Shown here one piece after another: positions 42,892 through 51,855 of a stretch of DNA of 64,000 bases. This stretch comes from Sphingobium nicotianae (GTDB lineage: Bacteria > Pseudomonadota > Alphaproteobacteria > Sphingomonadales > Sphingomonadaceae). The position numbers and the translations under genes were made by a program. Under the pieces are notes generated by a model. That model was not told where the DNA came from and searched no databases. It saw only the letters and a program-made list of their open reading frames with translations. The DNA lies in contig NZ_JAHGAW010000013.1 in the NCBI RefSeq assembly GCF_018603885.1, forward strand, positions 1-64,000, written 5' to 3'. Within the stretch, counting starts at the first letter, position 1, and every line of letters starts with the position of its first letter.

Positions 42892-44229
42892 ATGGCCCAG
42901 ACTTTCGACATGATCCTCAGGAACGGCACGGTCCATCTGCCGGGCGGTCCGGCGGCGGTGGATGTCGGCGTGATTGGCGGCAAGGTCGCGGCGATCGGCA
43001 CCGGCCTCGGCGATGCCGGCGAGACGATCGACTGCACTGGGCTCGACGTGCTGCCGGGCGTGATCGACAGCCAGGTCCATTTCCGCGAGCCGGGGCTGGA
43101 GCATAAGGAGGATCTCGAATCGGGCAGCCGCGCGGCGGTGCTCGGCGGGGTCACCGCCGTGTTCGAGATGCCCAACACCAATCCCAATACCGACACGGAA
43201 GAGCGCGTGCGCGACAAGCTCGCCCGCGCGCATCACCGCATGTGGTGCGACCATGCCTTCTATGTCGGCGCGACCGGCGACAATGCCGAGCAGCTCGGCG
43301 AGCTGGAGAAGATCCCCGGTACGGCGGGCGTTAAGATCTTCATGGGTGCCTCGACTGGCAGCCTGCTGGTCGCCGAGGACGAGGCGCTGGCCCGCTGCCT
43401 CGCGCACGGCAAGCGCCGCGTCGCCATCCATGCCGAGGACGAGGCGCGGATGAATGCGCGCAAGGACGAGCGGGTCGACGGCGATCCGTCCAGCCATCCG
43501 GTCTGGCGCGACGACGAGAGCGCGATGCTGGCGACGAAGCGGATCGTGGCGCTGGCCCGCGCGGCACGGCGGCGGATCCATGTGCTGCACGTCACCACGC
43601 CCGCCGAACTCGAATATCTGGGCCACAACAAGGACGTCGCGACCTGCGAAGTGACGCCGCAGCATCTGACGCTGGCCGGCGAGGAGGCCTATCCCCGGCT
43701 CGGCAGCTATGCGCAGATGAACCCGCCGATCCGCTCGGCCGCGCATCGCGAGGGGCTGTGGCACTGGCTCGGCCAGGGCGTGCCGGACGTGCTCGGCTCC
43801 GATCATGCGCCCCATACGATCGAGGAGAAGGCCAAGCCCTATCCGGCGAGTCCGAGCGGCATGCCCGGCGTGCAGACGCTGGTGCCGCTGCTGCTCAATC
43901 ATGTCGCGGAGGGGCGCCTGACGCTCCAGCGCTTCATCGACCTGACCAGTGCCGGGCCGCAACGCATCTTCGGCCTCGTCGGCAAGGGCCGGATCGTGCC
44001 GGGCTATGACGCGGACTTCACCGTGGTGGATCTCAAGTCGCGCTGGACGATCGGCGGCGACTGGCTCGCCTCGCGCTGCGGCTGGTCGCCGTTCGAGGGG
44101 ATGAGCGTCACCGGGCGGCCGGTGGGCACGATCGTGCGCGGCCATCGCGTCATGTGGGAGGCGCAGCTTGCCAATGCCGCGATCGGCGAGCCGGTGCGCT
44201 TCGAGGCGACGGAATTTCCGGGTCATTGA
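42892..44229 (+). CDS. Dihydroorotase-like cyclic amidohydrolase
   Basis: A 445-residue amidohydrolase of the dihydroorotase/allantoinase group (pyrimidine synthesis or ring opening in the cytosol). The carboxylated Lys is expected in GVKIFMGASTG, the metal His residues in AIHAEDEARM and HVLHVTTPAEL, and the catalytic Asp in VLGSDHAPHT. The first metal motif is unusual: GVIDSQVHFREPG has Gln where the HxH pair normally has its first His. This may be a clade trait or may alter metal use, so I give no gene symbol. ATG 42892 follows GGAACTTCCC. It is followed after 17 nt by mtgA. Confidence 0.87.
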   Translation: MAQTFDMILRNGTVHLPGGPAAVDVGVIGGKVAAIGTGLGDAGETIDCTGLDVLPGVIDSQVHFREPGLEHKEDLESGSRAAVLGGVTAVFEMPNTNPNTDTEERVRDKLARAHHRMWCDHAFYVGATGDNAEQLGELEKIPGTAGVKIFMGASTGSLLVAEDEALARCLAHGKRRVAIHAEDEARMNARKDERVDGDPSSHPVWRDDESAMLATKRIVALARAARRRIHVLHVTTPAELEYLGHNKDVATCEVTPQHLTLAGEEAYPRLGSYAQMNPPIRSAAHREGLWHWLGQGVPDVLGSDHAPHTIEEKAKPYPASPSGMPGVQTLVPLLLNHVAEGRLTLQRFIDLTSAGPQRIFGLVGKGRIVPGYDADFTVVDLKSRWTIGGDWLASRCGWSPFEGMSVTGRPVGTIVRGHRVMWEAQLANAAIGEPVRFEATEFPGH

Positions 44230-44246
44230 GGAGGAGACGAGGCAGC

Positions 44247-44993
44247 ATGGCGACGACGGCAAGGGCACGGCGCGGGCGCGGATCGGCAAAGCGGCGCTGG
44301 CGCTTCCCGGGTCAGCCCAGGAGCTGGTACGGCAAACTGTTCCGCTGGGTCGCCATGGCCGTCTGCGCCTTCGTCGTCATCTCGTTCGCGCAGGTGCTGT
44401 TCTTCAAGTTCGTGCCCATCCCGATCACGCTGACCATGATCATGGACGGCAACGGCATCACCAAGGACTGGACGTCGCTCTCCAACATCGACCCGAACAT
44501 GCCGCGCGCCGCGATTGCCGGCGAGGACGCCAAATTCTGCCTGCACCACGGCTTCGATACCGATGCGATCCGCAAGGCGATGGAGCGCAACGCCGAGGGC
44601 GGACGCATCCGCGGCGGATCGACGATCAGCCAGCAGACGGCCAAGAATGTGTTCCTCTGGCAGGGCGGCGGCTATCTCCGCAAGGCGCTGGAGGCTTGGT
44701 ACACGGTGCTGATCGAGGCGATCTGGGGCAAGCGCCGGATCATGGAAGTCTATCTCAACGTCGCGGAGACCGGCATCGGCACCTATGGCGTGGAGGCCGG
44801 CGCGATCCGTTACTTCAATCACAGCGCCAGCCATCTCTCGCGCACCGAGGCGGCGCGCATCGCCGCCGTGCTGCCCCTCCCCAAGAAGCGCGAGGCGGCC
44901 TCGCCGGGCGGCTTCACCCTGCGCCACGGCAACCGCATCGCGCGCTATGTCACGTCGGTGCGCGTGCAGGGGCTGGACAGCTGCCTGAAGTGA
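44247..44993 (+). CDS. mtgA: Monofunctional biosynthetic peptidoglycan transglycosylase
   Basis: A 248-residue inner-membrane glycosyltransferase (GT51) that polymerises lipid II without cross-linking. It has a basic N terminus, one membrane helix (AMAVCAFVVISFAQVLFF), catalytic Glu in AIAGEDAKFCLHHG, and then RGGSTISQQTAKNVFLW, KRRIMEVYLNVAETG and YGVEAGAIRYF. ATG 44247 is preceded by GAGGAGACGAGG. A strong terminator hairpin follows the stop. Confidence 0.93.
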   Translation: MATTARARRGRGSAKRRWRFPGQPRSWYGKLFRWVAMAVCAFVVISFAQVLFFKFVPIPITLTMIMDGNGITKDWTSLSNIDPNMPRAAIAGEDAKFCLHHGFDTDAIRKAMERNAEGGRIRGGSTISQQTAKNVFLWQGGGYLRKALEAWYTVLIEAIWGKRRIMEVYLNVAETGIGTYGVEAGAIRYFNHSASHLSRTEAARIAAVLPLPKKREAASPGGFTLRHGNRIARYVTSVRVQGLDSCLK

Positions 44994-45014
44994 TGTGAAG
45001 CGCGGGCAAAGAGA

Positions 45015-45044
45015 AAGGGCGGGAGCATCGCTGCTCCCGCCCTT
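45015..45044. terminator. Bidirectional terminator between mtgA and the TonB receptor
   Basis: A perfect 13-bp stem, AAGGGCGGGAGCA with TGCTCCCGCCCTT, around a 4-nt loop. Its A/T ends suit both strands. It lies 21 nt after mtgA and 23 nt from the convergent receptor gene. Confidence 0.8.
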
Positions 45045-45067
45045 CCCAAGTTCGTTTGTCCGCAGAC

Positions 45068-47665
45068 TTACATCTGGACGTGGACCGAGAACATCACCGC
45101 GCGCGGCGAGCCGAGCTGGACGAAGCCCGGATTGCCGTAACCGGTGATCGCGCCGGTCGTGGCATTGCGGTTGACCGTCTGGGTCAGGCCGCCACCGAAA
45201 CCGCCCACATAGAACTTGTCGAACAGGTTACTGACATTGAGCTGAGCCCAGACGTTCGGCGCGCCGAACGACTTGAGCGAGTAGCGCACGTCGAGATCGA
45301 ACAGCGTGTAGGCCGGGGCCACTGCGCCGTAGATCATCGTATCAGTGCCGTTGGCATTGCGGCGGAAGGTCGGCAGGTTGTTGTCGTAGACGTAGCGCTT
45401 GCCGGTGCGCTTGCCCTGCAGGCCGACATCGAGGCCCTCGAAGTGCACTTCGGCGCGACCGCCGAGCGTATAGACCGGCGCACCGGATTCACGCTTGCCG
45501 GCGGTCGGGGTGTAGAACAGCGTTCCGCTCGTCGTCTCGAACGTCGCGATGTCGTCCTTGATCTCCGAGTGGAGATACGATCCGAACGCATAGAGCGTCA
45601 GGAATTCGAGCGGCTGATAGCCGACGCTGCCGTCGACACCCCATTTGTCGACCCGGCCCAGGTTCCGATAGACGGTCTGGTTGAGATCGGGGTCGTAGGC
45701 CGAGGCCAGACGGTTGCTGTAGCGGGTGTACCAGCTCGTCAGCTGGGCCTGCAGCTTGCTCGTCGTGTAGCGCGCGCCGAAGTCGAAGCTGTTCGTCGTT
45801 TCCGGCTTGGGCTGCGAACCCGGGCTGCCGACGGGGAAGAAGAAGCTGTTGTACAGCGGATCGGTGCCCGGAACCTGGATGCCCTGCGAGAAGTTGCCGA
45901 AGAGCGAGAAGGCCGGGGTGATCTTGAAGCTCCAGCCGGCGGTCGGCAGTACGCGGTTATAGTGCAGCACGCGGTTCTGCGGCGGCGCATAGGTCGGGCG
46001 CAGCGTGCCGAATGTGCCGACGCCGCCGGTGCCGAAGCATTCGACGAAGCCGCCCGCGCTCGACGTCCAGCAATTGTTGGTCAGGTCGCGGATGAAGAAC
46101 TTGCCGGTCAGGCCCGCCGAAATGGTCAGCCGGTCGTCGAAGAACTGACCGCGATATTCGCCGAACACCTGATGCAGGATCGCCTTGGACAGACGATCGC
46201 GCTTCTGGAGGATGGCGCCCTTCGCATCGAGTGCCGGCTGGTCCTCGGGGAAGGGATTGATGCCGAAGCCGTTCGGCTGGAGGAAGCCGACTTCGCCGGT
46301 CTGGCGATGGCGGCCATAATCCAGCGTGTAGCCGGCGCGGATCGTGTGATGCTCGTTGATGTCATAGCGCAGCGATGAGATCACGCCGTAGCGGTTGGTC
46401 TTGGTCTCGCTGGGGGCGAGCACCGTGACCTGATCGAGCAGATCGCCGTCGCCGTTGAGGTCGCGGCCGAAATAGGGATTGCCCGCGAAATAGCCCGGCT
46501 GGCAGGAAATGCCCGCGCCGGTCAGCACGGTCGTGCATGCGGCCTGACCGCCGGTCGGGTCGAGGTCATAATAAGCTTCACGCGCTGAGACTGTGCCGCC
46601 GCCGTTCGCCTTCACATATTGATAGCTCGGGTCGATCGTCAGGACGAGGCCGTCGGCCAGCGTGAACTTCGACTGGATGCGGATGTTGCCGGTGTTGGAC
46701 GGATTGTAGCGATAGTCGAACAGGGTTCCGCACGTGGACGCGGCCTGCGCCGTGCCGGCGACCGGCGTCACATTGCTGATCGAGCATTGCGCGATATTGT
46801 AGAAACGCTCGTCCGCATTGAGCGGGTAGCGATTGCTCGCGTCCGAGCCGACCACGCGGCCCGTGTCGGTGTCGGTGCGCAGCGGCAGCGAGCCGAAGAA
46901 GTTGTTGCGGTTGATATTGTAGTGGCCGGCGATCGAGATGAAGTCGCCATTGTCGCCGATCGGCTGATAGATCTTGGCGTTGAACTGCTGCTTATCGATC
47001 TTGCCGAGATTGTTGTACACATTGTCGTTGCCGGTGCGGCTCGCCGCGAACCAGGCCTTCGTGCCCCACGGCGTGAATACGCCCGTGTCGATCACGCCGA
47101 ACATGCGATAGAAATTATAGTCGCCTATCGCGCCGACCATCGTGACGTTGAAGTCGTCATAAGGTGTGCGGCTGCGGAAGTTGACCGTGCCGCCGGAGGC
47201 GGCCGCGGTCGGGCTGTCAACGTCGGTCGAACCCAGGTTGACGTTGACCTGCTCGATCAGCTCCGAATCGAGCAGCTGGTTCGAATAGACGGCATAGTTG
47301 CCGGTGTCGTTGAGCGGCATGCCGTCGAAGGTCAGCGAGACTCGATCCGCGCCGAAGCCGCGGATGTTGAGCGTACCGCCGGCCGAGCCATAAGGGTCGT
47401 TGTTCTGGAAACTGACACCCGGGATCAAGTTGACCGTGTTGAGGATGGTGTTGGTGCCACCGCGGCTGATCAGCTCCTGGGTGATCACGCCCTTGGCCTT
47501 GGTTGAATCAGGCACCTGGATGCCGGCCGTGTCGGCCGGGCCGCGCGAGCCGGTGACGATGATCGCGTCTTCGAAGTCGATCGAGCCGGTCGACTGGGCA
47601 AAGGCCCCAGTGGTCAGTGCCCCGCTGGCTACAGTAGCCGCGAGGATAATGCGAAATTTGTTCAT
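45068..47665 (-). CDS. TonB-dependent outer-membrane receptor
   Basis: An 865-residue receptor for active uptake across the outer membrane, powered by TonB. Start ATG 47665 gives a signal (MNKFRIILAATVASGALTTG). The plug has AIIVTGSRGP (TonB-box-like region), LNTVNLIPGVSFQNNDP, TLNIRGFGADRVSLTFDGMP and ASGGTVNFRSRTP. A 22-strand barrel is implied by length. The C terminus ends FSVHVQM rather than in the customary aromatic residue. The substrate is unknown; no iron-siderophore or vitamin gene is adjacent. A 430-nt non-coding region lies upstream. Confidence 0.9.
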   Translation of the reverse strand: MNKFRIILAATVASGALTTGAFAQSTGSIDFEDAIIVTGSRGPADTAGIQVPDSTKAKGVITQELISRGGTNTILNTVNLIPGVSFQNNDPYGSAGGTLNIRGFGADRVSLTFDGMPLNDTGNYAVYSNQLLDSELIEQVNVNLGSTDVDSPTAAASGGTVNFRSRTPYDDFNVTMVGAIGDYNFYRMFGVIDTGVFTPWGTKAWFAASRTGNDNVYNNLGKIDKQQFNAKIYQPIGDNGDFISIAGHYNINRNNFFGSLPLRTDTDTGRVVGSDASNRYPLNADERFYNIAQCSISNVTPVAGTAQAASTCGTLFDYRYNPSNTGNIRIQSKFTLADGLVLTIDPSYQYVKANGGGTVSAREAYYDLDPTGGQAACTTVLTGAGISCQPGYFAGNPYFGRDLNGDGDLLDQVTVLAPSETKTNRYGVISSLRYDINEHHTIRAGYTLDYGRHRQTGEVGFLQPNGFGINPFPEDQPALDAKGAILQKRDRLSKAILHQVFGEYRGQFFDDRLTISAGLTGKFFIRDLTNNCWTSSAGGFVECFGTGGVGTFGTLRPTYAPPQNRVLHYNRVLPTAGWSFKITPAFSLFGNFSQGIQVPGTDPLYNSFFFPVGSPGSQPKPETTNSFDFGARYTTSKLQAQLTSWYTRYSNRLASAYDPDLNQTVYRNLGRVDKWGVDGSVGYQPLEFLTLYAFGSYLHSEIKDDIATFETTSGTLFYTPTAGKRESGAPVYTLGGRAEVHFEGLDVGLQGKRTGKRYVYDNNLPTFRRNANGTDTMIYGAVAPAYTLFDLDVRYSLKSFGAPNVWAQLNVSNLFDKFYVGGFGGGLTQTVNRNATTGAITGYGNPGFVQLGSPRAVMFSVHVQM

Positions 47666-48097
47666 CGGTGCTCCCCTTTGGATCGATGCAATCTGGTCAA
47701 TCTGGCGTGCTTCGGGGTATCCGCGCACGACCTTCTCGGTTTCAGGCGAAACCGATGCGTCCTCTCACTTGCTGGCGGCCGGGTGGGACCTGCATGTTGC
47801 TGATTTATGACGATGAGCCGCCTATATCGGTGAGCCCCCCTGGCTCGCTATCGCGAAATAGCGACCAGTTGTGACGCGCCGGAGAAATATTGGTCTGATT
47901 TCGGGGCTTACGGGAAATAAAGTCCTTCAATTTCAATATAATATTGTGCAGTGCGACATGGATGCAACGCTCGCTGATAAAATGGCTGGAAGGGCCGCGG
48001 GATAGCCGGTCAGTCAGCTTCCGTTAAAGCAGAAAGTGGACGAAGGCAGCGCGCCGTTCCGCCCGGTGAGCGCGTCGCTCGCGGAGGCCCGGAAATG
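47666..48097. promoter_or_regulatory. Intergenic region upstream of the TonB receptor, with an inverted repeat
   Basis: About 430 nt without a supported gene. At 47845-47864 a perfect 7-bp inverted repeat TCGCTAT-N6-ATAGCGA could be an operator for the receptor gene 180 nt away. An A/T-rich patch with AATATAATATTG lies at 47934-47946. No riboswitch-like fold was recognised. Confidence 0.35.
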
Positions 48098-48730
48098 CTA
48101 TCGCGACTCGGCCGGTGAGGGTCGCGCGAGCGACAGGACGGTCAGCCAGGCGAGTCCCTCGATCCAGCCGCCAGCGACATCGCTCGGCCAATGTACGCCG
48201 AGCCAGACGCGGCTCGCGCCCGTCGCCAGGATCATGACGACACCGAGCGCCCACGCGGCGCGGTGACGCAGGACCATGGCCAGCGCGCCATAGAGCGACA
48301 TGGCGCCGGCGGCGTGGCCGCTCGGGAAGCTGTGGCCGGTGGCGATCGCGAGATGCGCGATCAGGTCGGGGCGTGGCGCTCCGAAGAAGAGCTTCATCAG
48401 CGGGTTGACGGCGATCATTCCCGCGACTGCGGCCAGCAGCCAGAGCATCTCCCCGGCTCGCCCGGCCCGCGCCAGGAACATGGCGACCGCGCACGCGATC
48501 CACAGCCGCGCGCCGCCCTCGCCGAGCGTGTCGAGCCACAGGCTGGTGGTCGTGAGTGCATCGGCGACCGGCCAGCGCCGCAGATGTTGGACGATCCGCA
48601 TTGCCAGACCGTCCACCGGCGCGAACAGTCCGGTTGGCTGGAGCAGGCCGATCGCGATGACGAGGGCGAGCAGGGCGAGCGCCGTGGCCAGGCGACGTCG
48701 GATCGGGAGAGGCTGTGTGCCTAGCGACAA
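48098..48730 (-). CDS. PAP2-family membrane phosphatase
   Basis: A 210-residue polytopic protein of the PAP2/undecaprenyl-diphosphatase-like superfamily. All three signature motifs are present: KLFFGAPRPD, the catalytic-His region SFPSGHAAG, and SRVWLGVHWPSD. It likely dephosphorylates a lipid phosphate on the periplasmic side. Its start overlaps the 3' end of the S41-like gene by 10 nt, so they are one operon. Confidence 0.9.
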   Translation of the reverse strand: MSLGTQPLPIRRRLATALALLALVIAIGLLQPTGLFAPVDGLAMRIVQHLRRWPVADALTTTSLWLDTLGEGGARLWIACAVAMFLARAGRAGEMLWLLAAVAGMIAVNPLMKLFFGAPRPDLIAHLAIATGHSFPSGHAAGAMSLYGALAMVLRHRAAWALGVVMILATGASRVWLGVHWPSDVAGGWIEGLAWLTVLSLARPSPAESR

Positions 48731-49893
48731 GGCGGGGGGACGACGTCTTCGCGCGGCTTGCCGCCGGGCGTGTAAACCCGCTCGGCCGGTAGCTTCACGA
48801 CCATGCCGGTCGCCGGCAGCGTGAAGTCATAGACGGCGCCGCGCAGGCCCGCCATCGCGCCGCCGCAGACCGGCACGCCGATGCTCATGAAGCCGATGGC
48901 CATGCCCTCGCCCATGCTGCCGGTCCAGCGTCCGACGCGCACCGAGACAGGGCCGGCGAAATGCTTTCCCGCGCGCGGATAGACCTCTTCGACCCATTCG
49001 CGCACGATGCCGCTGGATCGCTCCTCGGCGACGAGGCGATGCTTCTGATAGAAACGCGGCCGGTCGACGAACCAGCTCATCACGGCGCGGGCGATCAGGC
49101 TGTCGCCGCCCGAGCCCGTGTCGGTGAGGTCGATGACGAGGTGCGCGCCCTGCGGCACGGTCGCCATGGCCGCGTCGAACGCGGCGATCGTGTCGCTGTT
49201 GCCGAGCGAATCGTTGAAACGGATCGTGGCGCGGCGCGTCTGGACCGTCAGCGTGACGGGCGGTCGGTCACCCGGCCGGGACTGATAGAGATTGGGCAGG
49301 GTGAGCGGCATGTCGGCATCATCGGCATCGACGACGAGATGCCGGGCGCGATCGCGCCGGCCGGCGGCAAGCACGCGCGCCGCGAAGGCGCGCCGTTCGG
49401 AATCGGTGACGGCTTCTAGGCCGAGATCATGCCAATATGCGGCGATGGCCGCGTCGATTGGGACGCCGTCGACGGCTTTGAGATGATAGCCGATCGCGAT
49501 CTGCGCGCCCTGCGCCGGGCTGCCGTCCTTCACGGCGTCGATGCGGTAGCCATCCGCGTCCGCCACGATCCAGAGGTCGGCATAGCTCGGCACCAGCCCC
49601 CAGCTGGTCTTGAAGCTGCTGCCGGTGATCGCGTGATGATCGGCCAGCGCGGCGATCTTGTCCTCGGCATAATGGAGCAGGCTGTCGTGGTCGGCCACGG
49701 CGTCACGCTCGGCATCGAGCTTCGCCGAGCTCGGGACGGTGTCGCCGAACCGGTCGAGATAGGCGTAGTTCTCGGCAATGATCGCATCGAGCGCCTTGGC
49801 GTCGGCGGCATAGTCGGTCGCAGCGGGCGCGGCCGACGCCCGGCCTTGCGCCGCGATCAGCGCAAGACCCGTCGCCAGCCAGACCGTGCGCAT
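48721..49893 (-). CDS. S41-like peptidase, secreted
   Basis: A 390-residue exported protein (signal MRTVWLATGLALIAAQGRASA) with a tail-specific-protease-like fold. A PDZ-like stretch (VKDGSPAQGAQIAIGYHLKAVDG) precedes the core, where AHLVIDLTDTGSGGDSL and the nucleophile region GRWTGSMGEGMAIG (Ser) match the S41 family. The catalytic Lys is not obvious to me, so activity is uncertain. It starts 11 nt after lpdA. Confidence 0.75.
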   Translation of the reverse strand: MRTVWLATGLALIAAQGRASAAPAATDYAADAKALDAIIAENYAYLDRFGDTVPSSAKLDAERDAVADHDSLLHYAEDKIAALADHHAITGSSFKTSWGLVPSYADLWIVADADGYRIDAVKDGSPAQGAQIAIGYHLKAVDGVPIDAAIAAYWHDLGLEAVTDSERRAFAARVLAAGRRDRARHLVVDADDADMPLTLPNLYQSRPGDRPPVTLTVQTRRATIRFNDSLGNSDTIAAFDAAMATVPQGAHLVIDLTDTGSGGDSLIARAVMSWFVDRPRFYQKHRLVAEERSSGIVREWVEEVYPRAGKHFAGPVSVRVGRWTGSMGEGMAIGFMSIGVPVCGGAMAGLRGAVYDFTLPATGMVVKLPAERVYTPGGKPREDVVPPPCR

Positions 49894-49904
49894 GCCGGCC
49901 CCCG

Positions 49905-51320
49905 TCAGATGTGGATCACGCGGCCATACGCGGCGAGCACGCTCTCGTGCATCGTCTCGCTGATCGTCGGGTGCGGAAAGACGGTCTGGATGAAGTCCTG
50001 CTCGACCAGCTCGGCGGTCTTGCCGACCGTATAGCCCTGGATCAGCTCGGTGACTTCCGCGCCGATCATGTGCGCGCCGAGTAGCTCGCCGGTCTTCGCG
50101 TCGAACACCGTCTTGACGAAGCCTTCCGCCTCGCCGAGCGCGATCGCCTTGCCGTTGCCGATGAAGGGGAAATTGCCGACCTTCACCTCATAGCCGGCTT
50201 CCTTCGCCTTGGCCTCGGTCAGGCCGACGCTGGCGATCTGCGGGTGGCAATAGGTGCAGCCGGGGATGTTGCGCGGGTCCATGACGTGCGGGTGGACATC
50301 CTTGTTGCCGAGCGCCTTGGCGATCGATTCCACCGCGATGATGCCCTCGTGACTGGCCTTGTGCGCGAGCCACGGCGGCGCGGTCACGTCGCCGATCGCC
50401 CAGAGGCCGGGGACGTTGGTGGCGCAATAGCCGTCCGTCTTGATGTGGCCGCGCTCGGTCGCGACGCCGAGCGCTTCCAGGCCGATGTTCTCGGTATTCG
50501 GCACGATGCCGATCGCGACGATGACATGGCTGTAGTCGGCCGCGATGACCTTGCCATCCTTGTCCTTGATCGTCGCCTTCACGCCGCTCGCGCCGGTCTC
50601 GATCTTGTCGACGCTCGCCTTGGTCAGGATGGTCATGCCCTGCTTCTTGAGCGCCTTCTCGAGATGTGCGGAGACGTCCGCATCCTCCACCGGCACGATC
50701 CGGTCCATCATCTCGACGACCGTGACGTTGGCGCCCATGTCATTGTAGAAGCTGGCGAACTCGATGCCGATCGCACCGGAGCCGATGACCAGCAGTTTGG
50801 TCGGCATCTCCGGCGGGGTCATGGCGTGGCGATAGGTCCAGACGCGCTTGCCGTCGGCGGGGAGGCCGGGCAGGTCGCGGGCGCGGGCGCCGGTCGCGAC
50901 GATGATGTGCTTGGCCTCAATCTCGCTCTTCTTGCCGTCCGCATCGGTCACGGTCAGCTTGCCGGGTGCGGTCAGCACGCCGGTGCCCATATGGACCGTG
51001 ATCTTGTTCTTCTTCATGAGATGGGTGACGCCGGCATTGAGCTGCTTCGCCACGCCGCGCGAGCGCTTCACAACCGCGGCGATGTCCGCGCTGATCTTGT
51101 CGGCGGCAAGGCCATAGTCCCCGGCATGCTGCATGTAGTGGAAGATCTCGGCCGAGCGCAGCAGCGCCTTGGTCGGGATGCAGCCCCAGTTGAGGCAGAT
51201 GCCGCCCAGCAGCTCGCGCTCGACGATCGCGGTCTTGAGGCCGAGCTGCGCGCCACGGATCGCCGCGACATAGCCGCCGGGACCCGAACCGAGGACGATG
51301 AGATCGTAAGTGTCAGCCAA
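49905..51320 (-). CDS. lpdA: Dihydrolipoyl dehydrogenase (E3)
   Basis: A 471-residue flavoprotein that reoxidises the lipoyl group of 2-oxo-acid dehydrogenase complexes and reduces NAD+. N-terminal FAD motif GSGPGGYVAAIRGAQLG, redox disulfide CLNWGC in GGICLNWGCIPTKAL, NAD motif VIGSGAIGIEFASF, and the C-terminal His-Glu pair in FPHPTISETMHE. It lies on the same strand as pdhC, with a thioesterase gene in between, so it probably serves pyruvate dehydrogenase. Confidence 0.95.
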   Translation of the reverse strand: MADTYDLIVLGSGPGGYVAAIRGAQLGLKTAIVERELLGGICLNWGCIPTKALLRSAEIFHYMQHAGDYGLAADKISADIAAVVKRSRGVAKQLNAGVTHLMKKNKITVHMGTGVLTAPGKLTVTDADGKKSEIEAKHIIVATGARARDLPGLPADGKRVWTYRHAMTPPEMPTKLLVIGSGAIGIEFASFYNDMGANVTVVEMMDRIVPVEDADVSAHLEKALKKQGMTILTKASVDKIETGASGVKATIKDKDGKVIAADYSHVIVAIGIVPNTENIGLEALGVATERGHIKTDGYCATNVPGLWAIGDVTAPPWLAHKASHEGIIAVESIAKALGNKDVHPHVMDPRNIPGCTYCHPQIASVGLTEAKAKEAGYEVKVGNFPFIGNGKAIALGEAEGFVKTVFDAKTGELLGAHMIGAEVTELIQGYTVGKTAELVEQDFIQTVFPHPTISETMHESVLAAYGRVIHI

Positions 51321-51380
51321 GATAAGCTCCCTGGGCGTACGTGCCGGGCGAGGCTGCCCGGCCAGTGGAAATATGGTGCG

Positions 51381-51788
51381 TCATGGTTCGTCCGCCATGG
51401 GCCGCACGGTGCGTGGCTGGCGGTTTTCATCGACCGCGACGAAGACGAAGCGCGCCTGCGTCACCTTGTAGCTCTCCGCGCTATGCCGCGCGCGGCGCCA
51501 GGCCTCGACGTCGATGGTCATGCTGGTGTTGCCGACCCTGACCAGATGCGCGAACACCGAAACCTCGTCGCCGACGAACACCGGACGATGGAACTTCATC
51601 CCCTCGACCGCGATGGTGACGGCCCGCCCGGCGCTATGCCGCGCCGCGACGAGCCCGGCGGCCATGTCCATCTGGCTCATCAGCCAGCCGCCGAAAATAT
51701 CACCATAGGGGTTGGCGTCCGCCGGCATGGTGGTGACACGGGTCGCGGGCTGGCCGGTGGGCAGGGCTTCGGGGGCGCCTTCAGGCAT
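51381..51788 (-). CDS. Acyl-CoA thioesterase (YciA-like hotdog)
   Basis: A 135-residue single hotdog domain. The family segment NPYGDIFGGWLMSQMDMA carries the catalytic Asp, and AVEGMKFHRPVFVGDEV and VTQARFVFVAVDENRQPR follow. It hydrolyses short or medium acyl-CoA. It sits between pdhC and lpdA, a position seen in related genomes, where it may help relieve acyl-CoA accumulation. Confidence 0.88.
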   Translation of the reverse strand: MPEGAPEALPTGQPATRVTTMPADANPYGDIFGGWLMSQMDMAAGLVAARHSAGRAVTIAVEGMKFHRPVFVGDEVSVFAHLVRVGNTSMTIDVEAWRRARHSAESYKVTQARFVFVAVDENRQPRTVRPMADEP

Positions 51789-51855
51789 GGGGGCAATCTC
51801 GGAGCCCCTCTCCCCTCGCGGGAAACGGGCTATGGGTGCTGCTGCCGGGCATGAT

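Noticed and set aside
41335..44289. Very long minus-strand frame opposite the dihydroorotase-like gene
   Set aside because: It is an antisense frame of G+C-rich coding DNA; the real genes in this stretch have intact active-site motifs.
47845..47864. Riboswitch upstream of the TonB receptor
   Set aside because: Only a simple 7-bp inverted repeat is present; no cobalamin-box or other conserved riboswitch core was recognised.
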